Shown: positions 31,666 through 37,544 of the stretch, in pieces
Numbering within the stretch: position 1 is the stretch's first letter
Layout: every line of letters starts with the position of its first letter
Source of the DNA: Pseudobdellovibrionaceae bacterium
GTDB taxonomy: Bacteria; Bdellovibrionota; Bdellovibrionia; Bdellovibrionales; JAMPXM01
Direction of reading: 5' to 3'
DNA: 37,544 bases
Assembly: GCA_021463345.1 (NCBI GenBank)
Contig: JAJTYM010000035.1
Coordinates: 1 to 37,544 of the forward strand
The notes under the pieces: model-generated
The model's database searches: none
What the model saw: only the letters and a program-made list of their open reading frames with translations
Told to the model about the DNA's origin: nothing
Program-made: the position numbers and the translations under genes

Positions 31666-32961
31666 ATGCTAGCGTTGGATCTTTTTAAACATTACCTATT
31701 CTCGCGGCGCGCGGGCGCGTTGGTCCGGACCGTGGCTTGGATCTGCATCCTCGGCGTCGGGGTCGGCGTGACGGCGCTGATCGTCGTCATGAGCGTCATG
31801 AACGGCTTCAACGATTCGCTCAAAGGCCGGTTGCTCGCCGTCGAGCCGCATCTTGTGATGACCGCTCCGGGGGTGAACGACTACGAGAGTTTGAGCCGGC
31901 ATGCGGTCGCCTCGGCTCTCCTCGATCGCCGGGACTTGCGCGCGCGGCTGTACGAGACCCAGGAGGTCATGATCCGCACCGCCGACGGGCTCTTTGATGG
32001 AGCGCTCGCGCGCGGCACCGACCCGGAAAACCTGAGACAGGTCCTGCGCGACGTCAAACGCGCGATGAACGACAAACGCGGCCGCGCCGACCGGCCCGAG
32101 CTGGACCCCATCCAGACGCCGATCGAGACCGGCGGGCCCGAGAGTCCGACGGATGTCACGCTCGGCCCCGGGGAGATTCTCATGGGCATCGGCTTGGCCG
32201 AGCGCCTGGGCATTTTTTCCGGGAACCGCATCACCGTGATCGCCCCCGAAGCGTTGCTTCTGCCCGCTGGCGAGAAGCCAGATTTCGAGCAGGTCATCGT
32301 CAAGGGGCTTCTGGTCACCAACATCGCCGACATCGACTCCAAGGTGATTTACTACGACCGCAGGTCGACGCTGGGTCGCTTGAAGGATTCCGCGAGCAAG
32401 GAAGTCGGCATCGAGGTGCGCTTGCCGGACGCCGACGCGTTCGCTGGCCTCAAGGAGCGGCTTGAGAGGGAGGGCGCCAGGGTCACCACTTGGGTCGACC
32501 GCAACAGCACGCTCTTTTTCGCCCTGAGAATGGAAAAAATCGCCATCGGCGTGGTCCTCGGGCTCGCAGCCTTGATCTCGAGCTTCTCGATCGCGACGGT
32601 GCTCGTGTTGCTGCTCACGCAGAAACGCAAGGACATCGGGCTTTTGATGGCGATGGGTTTGAGCCCCGCGCGCACGCGCCGCGTGTTCGTCGGGGTGGGT
32701 GTCAACCTCGCGATGATCGGCCTGGGCGGGGGATTGGTCGCGGGCCTGCTCGTTTGCCTCGCGATCAACTATTTCCCGCTCGATATCCTTCCCGCGATTT
32801 ATTATGAATCGTCGCTTCGCGCGGACGTCGATTGGCGCTTGATCGCCGGCATCACGTTCGCCGCGGCGCTGATCGCCGTTTTGAGCGCGTACTTCCCCGC
32901 CCGGCGCGAGACCAGGCTTCTCCCTGCCGAGGCTCTCCACCAGCGGGCCGCCGAGAACTAG
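31666..32961 (+). CDS. LolC/LolE-type lipoprotein-releasing ABC permease
   Basis: This 431-aa permease of the FtsX/LolC-LolE family would detach outer-membrane lipoproteins from the inner membrane together with LolD. An N-terminal segment (LFKHYLFSRRAGALVRTVAW, then VGVGVTALIVVMSVMNGFND) opens into a large periplasmic domain (about 50-280, including SKVIYYDRRSTLGRL). Three more membrane segments follow: GVVLGLAALISSFSIATVLV, NLAMIGLGGGLVAGLLVCLA and ITFAAALIAVLSAYFPARRE. The hook region MNGFND and the C-terminal AYFPARRE are typical. No lolD ATPase follows here, so the partner must be elsewhere. A gap of 129 bases separates it from the Mla-type operon and no good ribosome-binding site was seen. 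Confidence 0.9.
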   Translation: MLALDLFKHYLFSRRAGALVRTVAWICILGVGVGVTALIVVMSVMNGFNDSLKGRLLAVEPHLVMTAPGVNDYESLSRHAVASALLDRRDLRARLYETQEVMIRTADGLFDGALARGTDPENLRQVLRDVKRAMNDKRGRADRPELDPIQTPIETGGPESPTDVTLGPGEILMGIGLAERLGIFSGNRITVIAPEALLLPAGEKPDFEQVIVKGLLVTNIADIDSKVIYYDRRSTLGRLKDSASKEVGIEVRLPDADAFAGLKERLEREGARVTTWVDRNSTLFFALRMEKIAIGVVLGLAALISSFSIATVLVLLLTQKRKDIGLLMAMGLSPARTRRVFVGVGVNLAMIGLGGGLVAGLLVCLAINYFPLDILPAIYYESSLRADVDWRLIAGITFAAALIAVLSAYFPARRETRLLPAEALHQRAAEN

Positions 32962-33006
32962 GGGCGGAGCGGCCGGGTCGCTTCTCGCCGAACGCCGGGC
33001 CTGCGG

Positions 33007-33882
33007 CTAAGTCGCGACGCCGTACTCGCGGAGCGCGTCGGTGAGCGATGTTTTTTGGTTCGTGCTCTCTTTGCGCGCGCCGATGATGAGGGCGCAAGGC
33101 ACGTGGTAGACTCCGCTCGGGAACGTCTTTGCCTGCGTGCCGGGGATGACGACCGCGTTTTTCGGCACGCGGCCTTGGTAGGTTTTCGCCGCGGTCCCGG
33201 TCACGTCGATGATTTTCGTGGAGCTCGTGATCGTGACGCCGGCGCCGAGCACCGCGCCTTCCCCGACGTGTACGCCTTCGACCAAGACGCAGCGGCTGCC
33301 GATGAACGCGTTGTCCTCGACGATCACCGGCCGCGCCTGCACGGGTTCGAGCACGCCCCCGATGCCGACGCCGCCGGAGAGGTGGACGTTGGCGCCGATG
33401 CGCGCGCACGAGCCGACGGTCGCCCATGTGTCGACCATGGTGCCAGGGCCGACGTAGGCGCCGATGTTCACGTAACTCGGCATCAGGATGGCGCCGGTCG
33501 AGACATAGCTGCCGTAGCGCGCGATCGCTTGCGGCACGACGCGCACGCCTTCGTCGCCGCGCCATTTCTTGACCGGGACTTTGTCGACGAAATGGAAGCC
33601 GCCGGCTTCGACGGGGCTCATCTTGCGTTGACGGAAATAGAGCAGGATCGCCTTCTTCACCCATTCATTGACGGTCCAGTCGCCCGTGGCCGGCGCGCCG
33701 ACCCCGTTCCCGTTTGCATGCTCGACCACGCGGAGTTCACCGCGGTCGAGGGCCGCGATGACGGCTTCGACCGCTCCGATCGCTTCGGGGGAATGCGGGT
33801 CCACTGTGCGTTCGGATTCAGGGGGAAAGGCGCCCTCGACGAGGGCGCGAAGATCGGCGACGGCGTTCAGGTCAAAGCTCAT
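33007..33882 (-). CDS. dapD: Tetrahydrodipicolinate N-succinyltransferase
   Basis: DapD succinylates 2,3,4,5-tetrahydrodipicolinate using succinyl-CoA in the succinylase branch of lysine and diaminopimelate synthesis. The 291-aa protein has an N-terminal helical domain with GDWTVNEWVKKAILLYFRQR and then the left-handed beta-helix of hexapeptide repeats (GSYVSTGAILMPSYVNIGAY, VGPGTMVDTWATVGSCARIG, ANVHLSGGVGIGGVLEP, NAFIGSRCVLVEGVHVGEGA). The family's active-site signature MVDTWATVGSCA is intact. The ATG at 33882 has an AGAGGTGA ribosome-binding site; a GTG at 33891 is the alternative. It is last in the minus-strand order murI, mpaA-like, dapD, with a 37-base gap. Confidence 0.96.
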   Translation of the reverse strand: MSFDLNAVADLRALVEGAFPPESERTVDPHSPEAIGAVEAVIAALDRGELRVVEHANGNGVGAPATGDWTVNEWVKKAILLYFRQRKMSPVEAGGFHFVDKVPVKKWRGDEGVRVVPQAIARYGSYVSTGAILMPSYVNIGAYVGPGTMVDTWATVGSCARIGANVHLSGGVGIGGVLEPVQARPVIVEDNAFIGSRCVLVEGVHVGEGAVLGAGVTITSSTKIIDVTGTAAKTYQGRVPKNAVVIPGTQAKTFPSGVYHVPCALIIGARKESTNQKTSLTDALREYGVAT

Positions 33883-33919
33883 GGAGATCACCTCTTTTTT
33901 CAGAATTCGGCGGCGAAGC

Positions 33920-34579
33920 TCAACGACCGCGCGCTTCGCAAGTTTTCAAGCCTTCGAGGATAGCCGGTACGTGGACGTCCAGGATCGGCTCGTGAGCGAG
34001 CCCTCGTTCGATTTCGTACGTCAGCGTCGGCAGGCCGCGCTCGAGGCCGGCGTACGTGCCGAGGCACCCCGGGGTGGGATAGCCGATCGACCCGGTGATC
34101 GCGTACCCGGTGCGTCGGGCGATGCTTTCGGCGATGGCGCGGCAATCGCCGTTGATGTTGAGCGTCGGTTTCCAGCTGTGCAGGCTGAGGATGAAGGACG
34201 GGCGTTCGCTCTCGATGTGCGCGGTGAGCGCCAGGTTTTCGGGCTCCGAGTTGGGCGCGTCCCCGGGGGAATAGCGGGGTTCGGCGACATCGGCGGTCCA
34301 GTCCTTCGTCGGCAGGTTGCGGTTGAGATCGACACCGCGGGCGTTGCGGCGCTCGCGCGCGAGCGCGCCATCCAGGTTGAAAATGGGCACCAGAGTCAAC
34401 CGCAGGCGCCAGGGGAACGATGCCGTGAACTTTTCGAGCAGACCATGGGCCGCCACGATGCCTTCGATTTCGTCGCCGTGCACCCCGCCGAGCACGAGTA
34501 CGGGCGGGCCTTCGGACCCGAAACGGTACGCCATGATCGGGAGCCTTGTCGCCGTCAGACCGAAAACGAAATTGCTCAT
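33920..34579 (-). CDS. mpaA: M14-family zinc peptidase, MpaA-like murein peptide amidase
   Basis: This 219-aa metallopeptidase of the M14 carboxypeptidase/succinylglutamate desuccinylase fold has zinc ligands in GGVHGDEIEG (His and Glu) and SLHSWKP (His). Substrate-binding Arg/Asn lie in RNARGVDLNRNLP, and the catalytic Glu in LTYEIERGL. The stretch GSIGYPTPGCLGTYAG aligns with SVGYETPGSFGSW of E. coli MpaA, which cleaves the gamma-D-Glu-diaminopimelate bond of murein peptides in the cytoplasm. There is no signal peptide, as expected for recycling. Lying between murI and dapD supports a role in D-Glu and DAP metabolism. The ATG at 34579 is preferred over one at 34612 because it gives the usual N-terminus. 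Succinylglutamate desuccinylase-like activity remains possible. Confidence 0.83.
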   Translation of the reverse strand: MSNFVFGLTATRLPIMAYRFGSEGPPVLVLGGVHGDEIEGIVAAHGLLEKFTASFPWRLRLTLVPIFNLDGALARERRNARGVDLNRNLPTKDWTADVAEPRYSPGDAPNSEPENLALTAHIESERPSFILSLHSWKPTLNINGDCRAIAESIARRTGYAITGSIGYPTPGCLGTYAGLERGLPTLTYEIERGLAHEPILDVHVPAILEGLKTCEARGR

Positions 34580-34653
34580 AAACTCGCGCCCGCCTTCACG
34601 CGCCCGCATCAAAGCAGGGGCGGTGGGTTCGCGTCAAGGGGCGGAGATGCCCT

Positions 34654-35448
34654 TCAGGCGAGATCGACTTGGCGCAGATCGAGCGGGGGGAACGGATTCA
34701 TCAAGCGGGCGGCGACGTCTTTGAAGTTGGAGGAGGCGTCGGTGACCAGAATCTCGATTCGGCCGCCGTTTCCGGGCGCGGCCGCTTTGAGCCGGCCCGC
34801 GGTGAAATCCCGGGCGAGAATCTCGGCGATCGCGTCGGCCGAATCGACGAGTTCGACGGCGTCGCCGGCGACGCGGCGGAACGTTTCGCGCAAGACCGGG
34901 TAGTGCGTGCAACCCATGATCAGCGTGTCGATGCCCCGTTCGAGCATGGGCGCCAGGTAACGGTATACGACGAGGCTGGTGAGCGGATCATTTTCCCAGC
35001 CCTCTTCGACGAGCGGTACGAGCAGGGGGCATGGCTGCCCAAAGACCTGCGCGGCGGGGTCGAGTGAATGAATGGCCGTGTCGTACGCGCGGCCCGAGAT
35101 CGTCGCGTGAGTGCCGAGCACGCCGATGCGTTTGCTTTTCGTCGTCTCCAACGCGCGCCGCGCGCCCGGCTCGATCACGTTGTACACGGGCACCGGGAAC
35201 CGGGAGCCGTCCTCCCCGACGAGCGCGCTCGATGCCGAATTGCATGCGACGATCACCGCGCTCACGCCGCGCGAGAGCAGGAAACGGACGTTTTGTTCCA
35301 GGTATTTCTCGATCGTCGCGCGCGACTTGGTGCCGTAGGGCAGGCGGGCGGTATCGCCCAAGTACACGAAATTCTCGTCGGGAAACTTGTTTCGGACGGC
35401 GCGCAGGACGGTGAGGCCGCCTACCCCGGAATCGAAAAGCCCGATCAC
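34654..35448 (-). CDS. murI: Glutamate racemase
   Basis: MurI converts L- to D-glutamate for peptidoglycan in the cytoplasm. The 264-aa protein has both catalytic Cys motifs, AVIVACNSASSA and TLIMGCTHYPVL, plus the substrate Asp/Ser of GLFDSGVGGLTVL and LGDTARLPYGTKS. The start is a GTG at 35448 (V-IGLFDSG) with an AAGAAGG ribosome-binding site. A longer open frame reaches 35526 but would add a non-conserved leader overlapping a terminator hairpin. It heads the murI, mpaA-like, dapD transcript with 74 bases before the next gene. Confidence 0.96.
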   Translation of the reverse strand: MIGLFDSGVGGLTVLRAVRNKFPDENFVYLGDTARLPYGTKSRATIEKYLEQNVRFLLSRGVSAVIVACNSASSALVGEDGSRFPVPVYNVIEPGARRALETTKSKRIGVLGTHATISGRAYDTAIHSLDPAAQVFGQPCPLLVPLVEEGWENDPLTSLVVYRYLAPMLERGIDTLIMGCTHYPVLRETFRRVAGDAVELVDSADAIAEILARDFTAGRLKAAAPGNGGRIEILVTDASSNFKDVAARLMNPFPPLDLRQVDLA

Positions 35449-35487
35449 GTGTCGCCTTCTTTCAGCCGGAAACACTTCGCATGGACG

Positions 35488-35520
35488 AAAAAAAGCCGGT
35501 TTCCACGTTTGAAAACCGGC
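35488..35520 (-). terminator. Intrinsic terminator upstream of murI
   Basis: GCCGGTTT (35495-35502) pairs with AAACCGGC (35513-35520). On the minus strand the stem is followed by seven T (complement of A7 at 35488-35494). It would end minus-strand transcription arriving from the right, isolating murI, or act as an attenuator if murI transcription starts further upstream. Confidence 0.75.
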
Positions 35521-36105
35521 CGTCAAAAGTGATCTCGGCAGACAAGGAGAAACTCACCCCAGAAAAAGCAATCGATTGGAAGTCTTCTTGTTTTTTCGAG
35601 AACTGGTCTTCCCAGCGGCCGTTTCTGCGAAAGCAGATACGAATCACCTGGTTTCAAGGCTAAAGGTGAGGGTGTTTTCAGTCAATGAGATTTACTTGAG
35701 GGCGGGAGTTGACCGAAGCGTAATTTACAATCTAGCCCAAGGTCCAAGATGCCACGCCTTGTGCAGAACGCCCATGTCGACGGCGCTTCGCGCAAGAGTC
35801 GGCGTCTTGGCTATGGAGGGGGTTGCGTGAGCGCAGGATTCGTGAACGTTTGCGGTCGTCGCTCTGTTGAAACGAGTTTCTTGTCGCGGGTGTCCTTGGG
35901 CGCCGTGGTGTCCGCGCGTTGAAACAAGGATGGCAGGGCGTTATGGCTTGGGTCGATTTTAGTGGCGCATGGTAGCCGCCATAACGACGCGGCGCATTTT
36001 TGGATTTGGATCTTATGCGTAGGGTCAGGGTCGGCTCTGGTGGCAGGAACTCCTATCTCGGCGCTCGGAGCTTTTTGCATCGCATTTGGGTGGTTTGAGC
36101 TTGCG
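35521..36105. other. Long region without a convincing gene; possible HTH-like remnant at 35666-35830 (+)
   Basis: About 585 bases hold only short open frames. One plus-strand frame (from a GTG at 35666 to the stop at 35830, 54 residues) contains VNEIYLRAGVDRSVIYNLAQ, which resembles a helix-turn-helix of small phage or element regulators. It lacks the usual continuation and a good ribosome-binding site, so it may be a decayed regulator. Other frames (for example 35962-36198 and the opposite 35811-36080) have no recognisable content. The promoter for murI or the membrane protein gene's 3' region may also lie here. Confidence 0.3.
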
Positions 36106-36843
36106 TCAGGCCGGGCGCGCGTTCAGCGAAAGCGCGCGATAGATCGAGTACATGAAAATCAGGCCCCATACGTTCACGGAGAGCGTCACTGGCAGTGATG
36201 AGATCGCGCCGATCGGGTTGTGCCAGACGGCGATCTCTCCGCCGTGAACCAGGTTCGAAAGAAGCGGCCCTCCGAGCCCGCTCACCGCGAGAGCGAACAG
36301 GCAAAGACCGGCGCGCCCTTGGGTGATGTCATGCGAGCGCCCGAGCGCGCGGACGCGGCCCAGGCTGTAGCCGGGGTCGCCCACGACGACGAAACCGACG
36401 AAAGCCAGGCGCGTGTAATGGTATACGGCCGGGACGAGCAGGAACGGCAGCCAGAAAAGCACCCGCGCGACCACGCGCGTGTTTTCGATCGCGAGAGAGT
36501 TGAAGTGGCGGACGAAAGCGTCAAGCGGCGGCGTGTGGTCGGAGCGCTCGCGATCGACGACGGCCTGGACGGCGAAGACGAAAAACGCCGCCTGCCAGAA
36601 GAGATCGAAGCTGAGCGAGAGGCCCGCGTTCGTCGCGACCAGCCCGAGGCTTTCGCTCATCCGCAGCGAGGCGATTTCCTCGGAGTAGCGGAAGTACTGT
36701 TCGGCGGCGAAGCCCAGGAGATGCAGGCCCACGAGAAGCGGGGCCCGTGAGCGGATGAGCGGCCAAGTTTCCATGGTCGCTCGCTTCGCCGCCGTCATCA
36801 GGATCGAAGCGCTTGAGAGCCGAGTCGCGGATTGGTTCGCCAT
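36106..36843 (-). CDS. Hypothetical multi-pass membrane protein, 245 aa
   Basis: I do not recognise a specific family. About five or six membrane segments are visible (LLVGLHLLGFAAEQYF, LFWQAAFFVFAVQAVV, VLFWLPFLLVPAVYHYTRLA, AGLCLFALAVSGLGGPLLSN, LPVTLSVNVWGLIFMYSIYR) with basic loops between them (VRALGRSHDITQGRAG). It is GC-rich like the core genome. The minus-strand ATG at 36843 lies 76 bases from tRNA-Leu, which is transcribed the other way, so the two are divergent. The intrinsic terminator at 35488-35520 could end this transcript. Confidence 0.75.
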   Translation of the reverse strand: MANQSATRLSSASILMTAAKRATMETWPLIRSRAPLLVGLHLLGFAAEQYFRYSEEIASLRMSESLGLVATNAGLSLSFDLFWQAAFFVFAVQAVVDRERSDHTPPLDAFVRHFNSLAIENTRVVARVLFWLPFLLVPAVYHYTRLAFVGFVVVGDPGYSLGRVRALGRSHDITQGRAGLCLFALAVSGLGGPLLSNLVHGGEIAVWHNPIGAISSLPVTLSVNVWGLIFMYSIYRALSLNARPA

Positions 36844-36885
36844 TCGACCTCAAGTTTAGCAGCTAGACATTCGCGGTCCAGCGGT

Positions 36886-37500
36886 TTACGACAAGGCACC
36901 GCCTCGTTTTCCCGCCCGAGCCCCGGTGGCGAAATTGGTAGACGCACAGGACTTAAAATCCTGAGATTCCTTCACAGGGTCGTGCCGGTTCAAGTCCGGC
37001 CCGGGGCACCATTCTTCTTTTTCTCTCATTTTCATCAACACAACAAACGGAGTTTTCAATTCATATCGCACGGTTAAGCCATCTAATATTGGGTTAGAGA
37101 GTACCTTATTTAAGAACTCTCTACGCTCATAGGTTGACCGACCAATCCATAATGATTTCGCAGATGTAGCCAGTTCTAAAACGGTTTTCGCCGTTTCTAT
37201 CACCGCATTGGTTAAACTCTTTTGGAGCGCCTCTAATTGGTTCGTGATGTCCTCACGGCCTTGGCGAATGAGTTGTAATCCGCGCTCATAGGCTTGCTGG
37301 TCAATCTGGTTATTTAATAAAAGGTTTAAAAGTTTATCCTCACGTACTTGGAGTTCTTTTTCCTTATCCTTGAACTCCGCGATTTGGAGTTCGGCCACAC
37401 GGTGGGCTTTGTTTTCGGTCTTATTAAGCTGGAGTGCGGGCAGTTTTGGGCTTGTCCGTCGTTTAGTTGAAACTCGTCGATCGAGTGGCGGGTTGAACAT
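36886..37500 (-). pseudogene. Serine recombinase C-terminal part (truncated or split), at tRNA-Leu
   Basis: The minus-strand frame encodes the C-terminal coiled-coil part of a large serine recombinase. LLNLLLNNQIDQQAYERGLQ and EDITNQLEALQKSLTNAVIE form the helical region, then SLWIGRSTYERREFLNKVLS and NPILDGLTVRYELKTPFVVL give the typical end. The catalytic Ser domain and zinc ribbon are absent: a TAA lies just before the ATG at 37500, and another frame ends at 37504 (GEIDLETEVA). After MKMREKEEW the frame runs through the complement of tRNA-Leu (CPGPDLNRHDP), so the last part is an integration-site artefact. The region is strongly AT-rich compared with the neighbouring core. It may be a decayed integrase or one disrupted upstream of the window edge. 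Confidence 0.7.
36920..37011 (+). tRNA. tRNA-Leu(UAA), CCA encoded
   Basis: The sequence forms a complete type II tRNA. The acceptor GCCCCGG pairs with CCGGGGC, and the D arm contains TGGCGAAATTGGTAGACGCA. The anticodon arm is CAGGA, loop CTTAAAA, TCCTG, with anticodon TAA. A long variable arm (GATTCCTTCACAGGGTC) and T arm (GCCGGTTCAAGTCCGGC) follow, then discriminator A and encoded CCA. Its 3' end faces the recombinase remnant and is the likely integration site. Confidence 0.97.
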
Positions 37501-37544
37501 CGTTTAGGCGACCTCGGTCTCGAGGTCAATCTCTCCATTCTGTT

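Noticed and set aside
35962-36198. 78-residue plus-strand frame with a hydrophobic segment
   Set aside because: It overlaps the 3' end of the minus-strand membrane protein gene, lacks a ribosome-binding site and has no recognisable homology.
36920-37011. Protein sequence CPGPDLNRHDP and onward as part of the recombinase
   Set aside because: This is the well-known false translation of the complement of a tRNA-Leu gene. The tRNA folds perfectly on the plus strand.

Overview
The window looks like chromosomal DNA from a GC-rich, Gram-negative, Bdellovibrio-like or other delta-type bacterium. The signs are a lipoprotein with a Bdellovibrio-style FQNC lipobox, a DUF1552/DUF1592 pair, an Agl/Glt-type envelope motor cluster, an Mla-type lipid transporter, LolC/E, and diaminopimelate and peptidoglycan genes. 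This placement is inference from gene content; no 16S or marker phylogeny is possible here.

Layout. 1-2.3 kb is an accessory strip: the start of an IS630-type transposase, an orphan secreted protein, a HigB/HigA-like toxin-antitoxin pair and a truncated TOTE-type primase/helicase gene. 2.5-5.7 kb holds a Tat-exported DUF1552 protein and a DUF1592-family lipoprotein with a CxxCH motif. 5.8-8.1 kb (minus strand) is a signalling operon made of a receiver, a class III cyclase and a PAS histidine kinase. An in-frame TGA separates receiver from cyclase. 8.3-9.55 kb is a DadA-like D-amino-acid dehydrogenase. 9.9-13.0 kb is a cobalamin riboswitch followed by a hotdog acyl-CoA thioesterase and metE, apparently a B12-shortage operon.

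13.1-15.8 kb holds an AT-richer orphan secreted protein, a PhnB-like VOC protein, tRNA-Ala(GGC) with its terminators and a small outer-membrane protein. 16.1-27.3 kb is one long plus-strand cluster: an ExbB/TolQ/AglR-type channel, two ExbD/TolR proteins, a 1024-aa TPR protein, a small periplasmic protein, a TM protein with a TonB-like AgmX/PglI C-terminus, a lipoprotein, an outer-membrane barrel, a second TPR protein and a VWA lipoprotein. It resembles the Agl/Glt gliding and envelope-spanning machinery of Myxococcus and Bdellovibrio.

27.3-33.0 kb carries ridA, a DUF218 protein, an Mla-type ABC operon (permease, unusually degenerate ATPase, MCE protein, unknown protein) and a LolC/E permease. 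33.0-35.4 kb (minus strand) is murI, an MpaA-like murein peptide amidase and dapD, which together suggest peptidoglycan peptide recycling and DAP supply. 35.5-36.1 kb is non-coding or degenerate. A membrane protein, tRNA-Leu(UAA) and an AT-rich serine recombinase C-terminus abutting that tRNA close the window, so the right edge probably enters an integrated element.

The observations I rate highest are the ATPase that departs from consensus in four nucleotide-binding motifs, the TGA-split receiver-cyclase, the thioesterase between a B12 riboswitch and metE, and the recurrent G6-G7 tracts at ribosome-binding positions.
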